Source: Candidatus Zixiibacteriota bacterium
Lineage (GTDB): Bacteria > Zixibacteria > MSB-5A5 > GN15 > FEB-12
Length of the DNA: 64,000 nucleotides
Direction: 5' to 3'
Assembly (NCBI GenBank): GCA_040753875.1
Contig: JBFMDV010000025.1
Coordinates: 159,447 to 223,446 of the forward strand
Part shown: piece by piece, positions 34,594 to 43,166 of the stretch
Layout of the letters: every line of letters begins with the position of its first letter
Numbering within the stretch: position 1 is the stretch's first letter
Notes under the pieces: model-generated
Database searches by the model: none
Told to the model about the DNA's origin: nothing
Seen by the model: the letters and a program-made list of their open reading frames with translations, nothing else
Made by a program: the position numbers and the translations under genes

Positions 34594-36678
34594 CTACTTA
34601 TCGTCATCAGTCGACGTCTCGGCCGCGTGCTGCCGCGCCACCAGGCGCGTCAGTATCGCCAGTGTCGGCACGCCGATCACCAGGGCTATTGTCAAAAGCG
34701 GCCAGGCCGAAAAGGCCCTAGAGATCTCGAATTTGTACAGACCGACCAGCACGATAATGATCAGTATGAACAGCACGTAGAACTGGACCGCGCCGGACTG
34801 AAGCAGCCTGAGTCCGCCGCCCAATTTCTGCACCAGCCAGCCGGAACCGTTGACGGCGCCGTCGATAATCCACTTGTCGAACCACATCTTGATATCTGAC
34901 CAGACTACCGTCAGCCAGGCGGTGCCGTTAACCGCCCCATCCACCCCTTTGGCGTCAAATCGCCACAGGAAATCCCCCAGGCGCATTACCGGGTCGATCA
35001 CCGTCTTCTGATACGCCTCGTCGAAATAGTACTTGTTATACAAGAGCGTATAAAGCGGCTTGAACCGCGATGCCACCGCGTCGGGTGACAGCGATCGCTT
35101 GTAATACATAGCGTATGCCAGACCAATTCCCGACAGCGCCACCACCGTACCGGTCAGCATGAGCAGGTAGTTGGGTGCGGCGTGGTGCACTTCCTCAAAA
35201 TACACGAACGACGAGTACCCGTGCGGCAGCCATGGCAGCGCCACCCATCCCGAGACAATCGACAGGACAGCGAGGAATATCAAGGGATAGGTCATGGTCT
35301 TTGGAGATTCGTGGGCGTGCTCGAATCGGTGCTGATCACGCGGTTCGCCGAAGAATGTCAGGAATACCAGGCGGAACATGTAGAACGACGTCATGAAGGC
35401 GATCAGCAGTGTGAACACGAAAAAGACTGGGTGATGTGAGGTCGTGACAATGATCTCATCTTTGGACCAGAAGCCGGAGAGCGGGAAAATGCCGGCGATC
35501 GCCAACGACGCCACTACGAAGGTCCAGCTGGTGGATTTCATTTTCCGGCGAAGGCCCCCCATCTCCTGGATGTCGTTAGTGTGAACCGCGTGGATGACCG
35601 AACCGGCCCCAAGGAACAACAGTCCCTTGAAAAACGCGTGTGTCATCAGATGCAGTGTGCCGGCCACATACCCGGCCGAATGATGTCCGTTGGCCGTATC
35701 ATAGCCGAACAGACCGAGCGCCATGATCATGTAGCCAAGCTGACTGACCGTCGAGTAGGCCAGCACCCGCTTGATGTCATTCTGAACTAGACCGATCGTG
35801 GCAGCGATGAACGACGTTATCAAGCCTATCGTGGCGACTACCAGCGATGCCTCTGCCGAACCAACATAGACCGCCATCGCCCGCGCCACCAGATAGACTC
35901 CCGCAGCTACCATAGTCGCCGCGTGAATGAGCGCCGACACCGGCGTGGGACCTTCCATGGCATCCGGAAGCCAGACATGCAGCGGGAATTGCGCTGATTT
36001 ACCGATTGCTCCGCAGAATAGAAACACCGCCGCAACCGTCAGAATCCCCACCGGGATCGCACCGACGCCAACTTTCTCGAACACTTCCTGGAAATTGAAC
36101 GTCCCGGCCGCCAGTGCAATCGTCAGAAGACCGATGATGAATCCAAAATCACCAATCCGGTTTGTAATGAATGCCTTCTTGCCGGCGTCGGCCGCCGACT
36201 TCTTCTCGAACCAGAATCCAATCAGGAAGTAGCTGCAAACGCCGACCAATTCCCAAAATATGAAGATCATGAAGAAATTGTTGGCCAGCACCAGACCCAG
36301 CATCGAAAAACAGAAAAGAGACAGATACGCGTAAAACCGGCTGAATCGCGGGTCGTCTTTCATGTACCCCAGCGAGTAGATCTGCACACAGGAGGCGACC
36401 GTCGTCACCACCACCAACATGATCGCCGTCAGCGAGTCCACCCAGATGCCGATTTCGAAATTCATAGCGGCAAACGATGTCAGATGGATTGCCGCCTGAT
36501 ACGGTGCCCCGTGACGGACCAGTGTTTCGATCAGGACGACGAGTGACATTACCCAGCCCGCGACAATCGAGCCGATCGACCAGTACGATGACAGCTTTTC
36601 GTTCCAGCGGAAAAAGAAGATGATCAGCGTAAACGAAAGCAGCGGTAGCAGCGCGATGATGTACGCAAACTGTGTCAT
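34594..36678 (-). CDS. nuoL: NADH-quinone oxidoreductase subunit L
   Basis: This largest antiporter-like subunit has 694 residues from the ATG at 36678 (a GTG at 36690, overlapping nuoK, would add four). It shows FWELVGVCSYFLIGFWFEKKSA, SAQFPLHVWLPDAMEGPTPVSALIHAATMV and KRVLAYSTVSQLGYMIMALG. The C-terminal lateral helix region contains a local duplication, VDGAVNGTAWL then IDGAVNGSGWL about 20 residues later, next to the membrane-anchoring end. Confidence 0.96.
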   Translation of the reverse strand: MTQFAYIIALLPLLSFTLIIFFFRWNEKLSSYWSIGSIVAGWVMSLVVLIETLVRHGAPYQAAIHLTSFAAMNFEIGIWVDSLTAIMLVVVTTVASCVQIYSLGYMKDDPRFSRFYAYLSLFCFSMLGLVLANNFFMIFIFWELVGVCSYFLIGFWFEKKSAADAGKKAFITNRIGDFGFIIGLLTIALAAGTFNFQEVFEKVGVGAIPVGILTVAAVFLFCGAIGKSAQFPLHVWLPDAMEGPTPVSALIHAATMVAAGVYLVARAMAVYVGSAEASLVVATIGLITSFIAATIGLVQNDIKRVLAYSTVSQLGYMIMALGLFGYDTANGHHSAGYVAGTLHLMTHAFFKGLLFLGAGSVIHAVHTNDIQEMGGLRRKMKSTSWTFVVASLAIAGIFPLSGFWSKDEIIVTTSHHPVFFVFTLLIAFMTSFYMFRLVFLTFFGEPRDQHRFEHAHESPKTMTYPLIFLAVLSIVSGWVALPWLPHGYSSFVYFEEVHHAAPNYLLMLTGTVVALSGIGLAYAMYYKRSLSPDAVASRFKPLYTLLYNKYYFDEAYQKTVIDPVMRLGDFLWRFDAKGVDGAVNGTAWLTVVWSDIKMWFDKWIIDGAVNGSGWLVQKLGGGLRLLQSGAVQFYVLFILIIIVLVGLYKFEISRAFSAWPLLTIALVIGVPTLAILTRLVARQHAAETSTDDDK

Positions 36679-36683
36679 AGCCG

Positions 36684-36983
36684 TCACCACTTCATGATGC
36701 TCACGTTGTCGGAGTCAATCCCGCGCCAGTTGCGGTAAATGAGCAGGACGATCGCCAGGCCGACGGTCGCCTCGGCGGCCGCCACGACTATAATGAACAG
36801 CGCGAAAATCTGTCCGGTCAACCCGGCGTTGGCGATATATTTGCTAAAGACGACGAAATTGATATTCGCGGCATTGAACATTAGCTCCAGCGACATGAGG
36901 ATGCCAATGGTGTTTCGCCGCGTGATGACGCCAAACAGCCCGATAGCGAACAATACAGCCGCCAGGTTCAGATACCAGTTCAT
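36684..36983 (-). CDS. nuoK: NADH-quinone oxidoreductase subunit K
   Basis: The 99-residue, three-helix subunit has [30 protein letters not shown]-like sequence (here [12 protein letters not shown] then [15 protein letters not shown]) with both conserved membrane glutamates (SLELM and [10 protein letters not shown]). It overlaps the end of nuoJ by 1 bp. Confidence 0.97.
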   Translation of the reverse strand: [99 protein letters not shown]

Positions 36984-37489
36984 TACGATCGTTCCCCTCT
37001 CGCCAGCACGATCGCTCCGATCATCGCAGCCAGCATCAGCACGGAGACAATTTCAAACGGCAGCATGAAATCGGTCATGAGCAGTTTGCCTATAGCGAGC
37101 GTGTTCTGGTCCGGCAGCGGTGCCGCCTGCTTGTTCCAGATGTGGGTCCCCTCGACGAGGATAAACCCGACGATCACGAACATGAACGAGGCCAGCAGCG
37201 CCAGGAGCCAGTTGCGATTAGTCTGGATGATCGCCTTCGAGGCCAACTGCGAAGTGAGCATGACCGAAAAGATCATAAGCGTCGCTACCGCGCCGACATA
37301 GATCAACACCTGTACGGCTGCGAGAAATTCGGCATTGAGCAAAATGTAGATGCCGGCCACCCCGGATAACGCCACAATCAGCGCCAGCGCACAGTGGAAA
37401 ATGTTCTTGAGCGTGACGACCATGATCGAGGACGCCACGATCACGAAACCGAGTATCCAGAACATCAGACCAACATGTGGTTCGGTCAT
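36983..37489 (-). CDS. nuoJ: NADH-quinone oxidoreductase subunit J
   Basis: The 168-residue subunit has five helices, with the conserved third-helix segment AAVQVLIYVGAVATLMIFSVML, the pi-bulge helix important for coupling. It overlaps nuoI by 4 bp (ATGA) and nuoK by 1 bp, which indicates tight co-translation. Confidence 0.97.
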   Translation of the reverse strand: MTEPHVGLMFWILGFVIVASSIMVVTLKNIFHCALALIVALSGVAGIYILLNAEFLAAVQVLIYVGAVATLMIFSVMLTSQLASKAIIQTNRNWLLALLASFMFVIVGFILVEGTHIWNKQAAPLPDQNTLAIGKLLMTDFMLPFEIVSVLMLAAMIGAIVLARGERS

Positions 37490-38094
37490 GACGCCGCCTC
37501 GCTTCGCTTATCCGGTTCTGATACGGAGGCCGGTTTTTCTGGTGCCGACAGTCCGGGATTCGCAACCGCTGTCTCTGCATGGGGTGTCTCGCCTGCTGCT
37601 GATGCCGGCTTCACTACCGGTTTTGGCTCGGCCGGAGCCTTCTTCTTGCGCGTATCCACGTACGGCACGTCTCGCCCCATCTCCTGGAGTTTCTTCACGT
37701 CCCAGACCAGGTCTTCTTTACGTATGGTCGAAAACTCGTACTTGGCCGCCATTTTAATCGCCGAGAAATTGCACGCCTCTTCACACAGGCCGCAGAAACA
37801 ACAGAGTCCGTGATCCACGGTGAACGAATTGAGCGTCCGCTTCTTGGTCACTTCATCGCGCGGGGCATCGATGACGATCGCCCCGGTCGGGCACGCTTTC
37901 ATGCACAACAGGCAAGAGGTACAGTTGAGTTCGCCGGTCTCCTTGTCGGACAGAAGCACCACGATACCGCGCGAACGCTCCGGCATGGTCCATTTCTCTT
38001 CCGGGTACTGGATCGTGACGGCGTGTCTTCCCAGATGCTTGCCGGTGATCTTCATGCCCAGCAGCAGATTCTTGATGTCCTTCAGCAGTCCCAT
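37486..38094 (-). CDS. nuoI: NADH-quinone oxidoreductase subunit I with extended C-terminal tail
   Basis: The 202-residue subunit has the two ferredoxin motifs that bind clusters N6a and N6b: CTSCLLCMKACPTGAI and CCFCGLCEEACNFSAI. Both have complete CxxCxxCxxxC spacing; the second ends in N instead of the usual P. After about residue 140 the protein continues as a low-complexity tail of about 60 residues rich in Lys, Pro, Ala and Glu (KKKAPAEPKPVVKPAS and onward), which the core family lacks. The tail is probably disordered and on the cytoplasmic side. Confidence 0.95.
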   Translation of the reverse strand: MGLLKDIKNLLLGMKITGKHLGRHAVTIQYPEEKWTMPERSRGIVVLLSDKETGELNCTSCLLCMKACPTGAIVIDAPRDEVTKKRTLNSFTVDHGLCCFCGLCEEACNFSAIKMAAKYEFSTIRKEDLVWDVKKLQEMGRDVPYVDTRKKKAPAEPKPVVKPASAAGETPHAETAVANPGLSAPEKPASVSEPDKRSEAAS

Positions 38095-38095
38095 A

Positions 38096-39163
38096 CTACC
38101 AATGCCACCCGGCGTATTTGAACCAGCCGGCGAGGATCAGATTGGCAAACGTTACCGGCACCAGAAACTTCCACGAGAACTCCATCAGCTGGTCTACTCG
38201 CAGTCGCGGGAAAGTCCAGCGAAACAACATCAGGATAAACACCACAAACATCGATTTGAGCATGAACCAGACCCACGATGGGAGCAACGGGCCATTCCAC
38301 CCCCCAAGGAACAGTGTCGTGGCGATTGCCGAGACCGTGAACATGTTCACAAACTCGGCCAAAAAGAACATCGCAAACTTCATCCCGGAATACTCGACAT
38401 TGTACCCGGCCACCAACTCCTGTTCAGCTTCCGGAATATCGAACGGCGTGCGGTTGGTCTCCGCCGTGCCGGTGATCAGGTATGTCAAAAACGCGATCGG
38501 TCCAAACGGCACCCTGAATATGAACCAGTTGAAAACGCCATGTCCCTGCTGCGACGTGACAATGTCGACCATCGACAGCGACCCGGTGAACAGGATCACG
38601 GTGAGGATCGATGTCAGCATGGGAACTTCATAACTCACTACCTGTGCCGCCGAACGCATCCCGCCCAGGAGCGCGTACTTGTTGTTGGAACCCCAGCCCG
38701 CCATAAGAAGCGAGATGATAGTGAACGTCGTGACCGCAATGATATAGAGTACGCCGATGTTCAGATCCGATACGATCAGCCCGTTGCCGAACGGCATCAC
38801 CACATAGGCCAGAAACGCGGCGACAAAACAGAGAACCGGAGCCCAGAAAAACACCGGCTTGTCGCGGGTATCCACCCGCACATCTTCTTTCTGCAAGAGT
38901 TTGACCGCATCCATGATCGTCTGGTACCAGCCGTGCCAGCCGACCCGCATCGGGCCGTACCGCTGCTGAATATGCGCCGAAATCTTCCGCTCCCACCAGA
39001 CCAGGAACAGCGCCACCAGCGCCAGGAACACAAACACCAGCACGCCAAGCACGGCGTAGCTAATAATACCGACCCACAGCTCCGGCAATCCGGTTTCGAC
39101 CAACAGCTCATGGAGCCATTGGAAAACGGCAATCAGCTCGCCGCTGGCAATCAGCCCTAACAT
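38096..39163 (-). CDS. nuoH: NADH-quinone oxidoreductase subunit H
   Basis: The 355-residue subunit at the quinone-site end of the membrane arm shows LFLVWWERKISAHIQQRYGPMRVG, GWGSNNKYALLGGMRSAAQVVSYEVPM and TNRTPFDIPEAEQELVAGYNVEYSGMKFA. These loops form the quinone tunnel. It overlaps nuoD by 1 bp and is 1 bp from nuoI. Confidence 0.97.
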   Translation of the reverse strand: MLGLIASGELIAVFQWLHELLVETGLPELWVGIISYAVLGVLVFVFLALVALFLVWWERKISAHIQQRYGPMRVGWHGWYQTIMDAVKLLQKEDVRVDTRDKPVFFWAPVLCFVAAFLAYVVMPFGNGLIVSDLNIGVLYIIAVTTFTIISLLMAGWGSNNKYALLGGMRSAAQVVSYEVPMLTSILTVILFTGSLSMVDIVTSQQGHGVFNWFIFRVPFGPIAFLTYLITGTAETNRTPFDIPEAEQELVAGYNVEYSGMKFAMFFLAEFVNMFTVSAIATTLFLGGWNGPLLPSWVWFMLKSMFVVFILMLFRWTFPRLRVDQLMEFSWKFLVPVTFANLILAGWFKYAGWHW

Positions 39164-40266
39164 CAGCGGTCCACCTCCGGCATGATGATATCCAGCGAGG
39201 CCATAATCGCCACGATATCGGCAATGAGAAGCCCCTTACCAAGTTCCGGCAGCACCTGCAGATGATTGTACGAGCCCCCGCGCGCTTTCAGACGCAGCGG
39301 TTTGTTGGAACCGTCACTCTGCACGTACACCGCCAACTCGCCGCGCGAATTCTCGACGCGGGCGTACACCTCGCCGGCCGGCGGCTTGAAGTTGGGGGAT
39401 ACTTTGGCCTTGATGTCCCCCTCTGGAAGACCATCAAGCGCCTGACTGACGATTCGCAGCGACTGCTTGATCTCCTGCAAACGCTGGATATATCGATCGT
39501 AGCAGTCACCATTCGGCTGCGTCGGAATGTCGAAATCGAACCTGTCATATATTGAGTACGGATCGTTCCGCCGAAGATCGTATTTCACCCCGCTGGCGCG
39601 GAGCGGCGGACCGGAAACCCCGTACGCTATCGCCAACTCGGGTGACATCACCCCCACCCCTTTGTTACGGACAATCCAGATTGGATTCTCGTTGAGCAGC
39701 CCCTCATAATCGGCCATCTTCTCACCAATCGTCTTCACCGCTTCGCGGCATTTCGGGATAAATTGCGGGGGAATATCTCGCGACACGCCGCCAATCCGGA
39801 TATAGTTGTAGGTGAGACGCTGACCGCAGGTCATTTCAAACAAATCGAGGATCAATTCCCGCTCGCGGAAGCCATAGAGAAACGGTGTGATCGCCCCCAG
39901 ATCGAGCGCCGTCGTGCCATACCAGAGCAGATGCGAAGCCATGCGATTCAGTTCGAGCATGATGACCCGCAAGTACTCAGCGCGCTCCGGCACCTGTATC
40001 TGCGCCAGACGTTCGGCCGCCAGTGCGAAAACATAGTTGCACGACATGGCGGTCACATATTCGAATCGATCCAGGATCGGAATGCACTGCGGGTACGTAC
40101 GGTTTTCACAGATCTTTTCGAGCGCCCGGTGCAGGTAGCCGATATATGGCTCGATCCTGATCACGCGCTCCCCCTCCATGGTCAACAGCAGTCGACACAC
40201 CCCGTGTGTCGAAGGGTGGTGCGGCCCCATGTTGACGACAAACTCTTCGGTGCGAATCGCCGACAT
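39163..40266 (-). CDS. nuoD: NADH-quinone oxidoreductase subunit D
   Basis: The 367-residue peripheral subunit begins FVVNMGPHHPSTHGVCRLLL, containing the quinone-headgroup histidine loop, and has GYLHRALEKICENRTYPQ and TCGQRLTYNYIRIGGVSRD. It relates to the large subunit of NiFe hydrogenases but lacks the metal-binding cysteines, as expected. ATG at 40266 is preferred over the in-frame TTG at 40272, which lies inside the end of nuoC. Confidence 0.97.
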   Translation of the reverse strand: MSAIRTEEFVVNMGPHHPSTHGVCRLLLTMEGERVIRIEPYIGYLHRALEKICENRTYPQCIPILDRFEYVTAMSCNYVFALAAERLAQIQVPERAEYLRVIMLELNRMASHLLWYGTTALDLGAITPFLYGFRERELILDLFEMTCGQRLTYNYIRIGGVSRDIPPQFIPKCREAVKTIGEKMADYEGLLNENPIWIVRNKGVGVMSPELAIAYGVSGPPLRASGVKYDLRRNDPYSIYDRFDFDIPTQPNGDCYDRYIQRLQEIKQSLRIVSQALDGLPEGDIKAKVSPNFKPPAGEVYARVENSRGELAVYVQSDGSNKPLRLKARGGSYNHLQVLPELGKGLLIADIVAIMASLDIIMPEVDR

Positions 40267-40268
40267 GC

Positions 40269-40739
40269 TCAAAACTCCGGCAGCCTGACAAAATCCGGCG
40301 CATCCCAGTTCTTGAGCATGGGGTGCCCCTGATTCCAGTCATCGGGCAGGAGGAACCGTTTCAGATTCTCATGGTTGCGAATATCGATGCCGTACAGCTC
40401 CCACATCTCCCGCTCGTACCAGTTGGCAGCCGGCCAGATCTCCTGCACCGAATCAACTGCCGCTTGCTCGTATGGCATGATCAGTTTGAAATCGAGCCTG
40501 AGATTTTTGGAAACGGAAGCGAGCGAATAGACAATCTCAAACCGCTCGCGGGTATCCACGGCGCCAAGATTGCACAGGAAGTCGAATCTCACATGTTCAT
40601 CGTCACGAAGAGCCCTCGCGACAGCCAGCAGATCCGCCGGCTTCACTTCGAACATCGGGTCGTACCGACCGGTCTCAAGCGGCTTCAGCATGCCGTCAAA
40701 ATGACCCGTCACATAGGCCTTGAGTTCTTCCCTAGTCAT
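40269..40739 (-). CDS. nuoC: NADH-quinone oxidoreductase subunit C
   Basis: The 156-residue peripheral-arm subunit carries the signature segment WYEREMWELYGIDIRNHENLKRFLLPDDW followed by GHPML, which contacts NuoD. It is separate from nuoD here, not fused as in E. coli. Spacing to nuoB is 1 bp and to nuoD 2 bp. Confidence 0.96.
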   Translation of the reverse strand: MTREELKAYVTGHFDGMLKPLETGRYDPMFEVKPADLLAVARALRDDEHVRFDFLCNLGAVDTRERFEIVYSLASVSKNLRLDFKLIMPYEQAAVDSVQEIWPAANWYEREMWELYGIDIRNHENLKRFLLPDDWNQGHPMLKNWDAPDFVRLPEF

Positions 40740-40740
40740 G

Positions 40741-41253
40741 CTACTTTTCCTGCCAGTCCAGAAGCTTCTGCTGCTTGATCTTCTTCTGGAGCGTCAGACA
40801 CCCCTCGAGAAGTGATTCGGGACGAGGCGGACAGCCCGGGATATACACATCCACCGGCACGATATGGTCGATTCCCTTTTCGACAGCATAACTGTCATAA
40901 TAGAACGGCCCCCCCTTCACCGTGCAGCCACCCATGGCGATGACATACCGGGGCTCCGCCATCTGGTCATACAACTTGCGGAGTCGCGGCGCCATTTTCT
41001 TGGTGATCGTCCCGGCCGCTATGATCAGGTCCGACTGTCTTGGCGAGGCGCGGAAGATCATCCCCAGGCGGTCAAAATCATACCGTGAGGCGCCTGTCGC
41101 CATAAGTTCTATCGCACAGCAAGCCGTTCCAAATAGCAAGTACCACAGCGACGAGGCCTGACTGTGATGAAGAATACCTTCCAGTGAAGTGGTAACTAAC
41201 GCGCCTCCTGGAATTTTCTCCGCGTAAACCGGAACCTTCTTGATCAGACCCAT
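40741..41253 (-). CDS. nuoB: NADH-quinone oxidoreductase subunit B
   Basis: The 170-residue subunit binds cluster N2, the last iron-sulfur cluster before quinone. The ligand set is complete: the tandem cysteines in [11 protein letters not shown], Cys in [10 protein letters not shown], and Cys in [10 protein letters not shown]. The ATG overlaps the end of nuoA by 10 bp. Confidence 0.97.
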   Translation of the reverse strand: MGLIKKVPVYAEKIPGGALVTTSLEGILHHSQASSLWYLLFGTACCAIELMATGASRYDFDRLGMIFRASPRQSDLIIAAGTITKKMAPRLRKLYDQMAEPRYVIAMGGCTVKGGPFYYDSYAVEKGIDHIVPVDVYIPGCPPRPESLLEGCLTLQKKIKQQKLLDWQEK

Positions 41254-41597
41254 TTCAGTGCCCCCTTCTTCCAGGCATAGTAGAGGCCGAACATGAGGAT
41301 AAGAATGAAGAGGATCATCTCAACGAGCGCATACAGCCCCAACTGACCGAATGCTACAGCCCAGGGGAACAGGAACACCGCCTCGACATCGAACACCACG
41401 AAAATGAGCGCAAATATGTAGAACCGGTTGTTGAACTGGATCCAGGAACTCCCCACTGGTTCTTCGGCGCACTCATAATTGACGTTTTTCTCGGGATAGG
41501 GGTGATGCGGTCGGATCAGCCGGTTGATGAAGAAGGTAATAAGGACTATTCCTGTCCCCACTACCAGGAAAATCGGGATCGCCAAGAAATCCGACAA
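41244..41597 (-). CDS. nuoA: NADH-quinone oxidoreductase subunit A
   Basis: The 117-residue, three-helix subunit has the loop [44 protein letters not shown] sequence (visible as YECAEEPVG then [18 protein letters not shown]). The start is TTG at 41595-41597 with AGAGAAG upstream; there is no ATG nearby. It is the first gene of the operon nuoABCDHIJKLMN. Confidence 0.96.
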   Translation of the reverse strand: MSDFLAIPIFLVVGTGIVLITFFINRLIRPHHPYPEKNVNYECAEEPVGSSWIQFNNRFYIFALIFVVFDVEAVFLFPWAVAFGQLGLYALVEMILFILILMFGLYYAWKKGALKWV

Positions 41598-41918
41598 ATT
41601 TACTTCTCTTTTCCGACCCAGTCACATCATGTGACCGAATTCACAATTTTGAGGGTTCAAGAAACCGGCTTTCGGTGGGTTGTCAAGCGCTTTTTTGTTC
41701 GCGACAATCACCCAAGTCCTTTTGCCACAAACGGAATGACCGTCACAAAGTTAACAAAAAAGTACACTTTCGACTATCGGTGCGATTGTGGACTAATCAC
41801 ATAAACTATGGTGCTTCTATCCTGTTACCATGACCTCAAATACAGATCTCGGCCGCCACTCGCGACCCTGAATAGCTAATATAATGTAAACGCAGGATTG
41901 GGGTAAAAAGAGAGAGCG
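41598..41918. other. upstream region of the nuo operon
   Basis: The 321-bp gap between the cytochrome c gene stop and nuoA is AT-rich and holds no gene. It contains overlapping palindromes near nuoA (listed separately), a TTGACA on the minus strand at 41681-41686 without a convincing -10 partner, and further TGTG/TCAC words near 41740-41801. Confidence 0.6.
41621..41645. promoter_or_regulatory. overlapping palindromes upstream of nuoA, including TGTGA-N6-TCACA
   Basis: GTCACAT-C-ATGTGAC (41621-41635) is a perfect 15-bp palindrome. It shares its right arm with a second palindrome TGTGA-N6-TCACA (41630-41645), a perfect CRP/FNR-type site. Both lie 24-48 bp upstream of the nuoA start. The second has the same arms as the site in the glnA leader. 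Confidence 0.55.
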
Positions 41919-43157
41919 TTAGTCGAGTCTGCGGATCTTCAGGTACAACCCGATTGCCACGATGGTTATGAACAGCGTCGCCAACCCAAGCCCCTTGCGA
42001 CGGAAATAGTATTCGTCGATGAGCGATTCCGAATTGGCGCGGACCGTATCCGCCTTCGCCAACCCCTCATTTGCCTTCGGCGCCAGCTTGCTCAGATCAA
42101 ACGAATGCACAAGGACCCGAGCCTGGATCAGCGCCTGGTCAACTTCCTGCAAGCGGAAATCCTCGTCGGTGGTCATCATCCCCTTGGTACGGGCGTCGGC
42201 CAAAATCACCGCCGCCGAATCTCGACGGCTGGACAGCGTACCGAGAGCCGTCACCATCCCTTCGGCGGTAGCGAATCCCTTCGTGCCGTCATCGGCCGAA
42301 TGGCAGTTGACACAGAGCGCAGGCTCGCTGGTACCGATAAGCGTGTCCCCAGGCGGCACGATGCGATGATTCGAGTGACAGGTCTCGCACATCGGGTAAT
42401 TGTTCTCCGCGAACCCCTTTTCGTGCGGGGACTGTAGGAACAGTTCGGCCTGAAACGCATGGCAGTTGCCACACACAGCCGACAGGCTGGTGACTCCGGG
42501 TGGAGCCGCCCCGTGGTTGCCGTGACAGTCATTGCAGGCCGGCGCGCCGAGGTCCTGTTTTTCAAGCAGCGCATGCCCGTGCACCGACGCCACAAAACCG
42601 GCATACTGGTTGGTGGGAATACTGTACTCCGCCATGTACGCACTGTCGGCATGGCACCGGGCGCAGGTCCTGGGTATATTCAGTGGATAGGTGCTGGAAT
42701 GCGGCATTTTCGCGTCACCAATCTCATGCACCGAATGGCACGACACGCAATTGGCCACCTTGGGGTCTTTTCGCCCAAACAGACGCTGCCCGTGCACCGA
42801 GGTTTTGTACTTTTCGAGTTGGTCGGTCGGCAGCGATGGATTGTGATTCCGCATGTACACGGCATCGCTGTGGCAGCGCGCGCAGAATTCCGGTACCTCC
42901 AAATGACCCGGAATGCCGCGATACCCCTTCACCTTGCGAACCAGATCCATGTCATCGAGCGACTCGTCTCCACCGTGGCAGTCCACGCAACCAAGCCCCT
43001 TCTGAAAATGGACGTCGCGAGTGAACTTGTGGGCGGGACCTTCCGGTTCCTCGACCTCGAAATGACATGTTTCACAATTGCTCTGTCGCTGCCCCAGAAT
43101 GACCGATGGATAGAGCGGCAACGCAAACAGCACTACGATATAAAACAGCCGTCTCAC
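41919..43157 (-). CDS. exported nonaheme cytochrome c, membrane anchored
   Basis: The 412-residue protein has a signal peptide, nine CxxCH heme-binding motifs (CETCH, CVDCH, CARCH, CVSCH, CARCH, CNDCH, CGNCH, CETCH, CVNCH) spread over residues about 28-275, a helical stretch, and a C-terminal membrane anchor (LGLATLFITIVAIGLYLKIRR). It sits directly after cytochrome b and the Rieske gene, in the position of cytochrome c1, and probably accepts electrons from the Rieske protein on the periplasmic side and passes them on. GTG start with AGGTGG upstream. The resemblance is to NapC/NrfH-related and tetraheme-repeat cytochromes, but no exact family was assigned. Confidence 0.9.
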   Translation of the reverse strand: MRRLFYIVVLFALPLYPSVILGQRQSNCETCHFEVEEPEGPAHKFTRDVHFQKGLGCVDCHGGDESLDDMDLVRKVKGYRGIPGHLEVPEFCARCHSDAVYMRNHNPSLPTDQLEKYKTSVHGQRLFGRKDPKVANCVSCHSVHEIGDAKMPHSSTYPLNIPRTCARCHADSAYMAEYSIPTNQYAGFVASVHGHALLEKQDLGAPACNDCHGNHGAAPPGVTSLSAVCGNCHAFQAELFLQSPHEKGFAENNYPMCETCHSNHRIVPPGDTLIGTSEPALCVNCHSADDGTKGFATAEGMVTALGTLSSRRDSAAVILADARTKGMMTTDEDFRLQEVDQALIQARVLVHSFDLSKLAPKANEGLAKADTVRANSESLIDEYYFRRKGLGLATLFITIVAIGLYLKIRRLD

Positions 43158-43166
43158 TTCACCACC

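Noticed and set aside
37820..39160. Long plus-strand open frame opposite nuoH and nuoI
   Set aside because: It is antisense to two unmistakable nuo genes; its protein is rich in Arg/His/Gln and resembles nothing.
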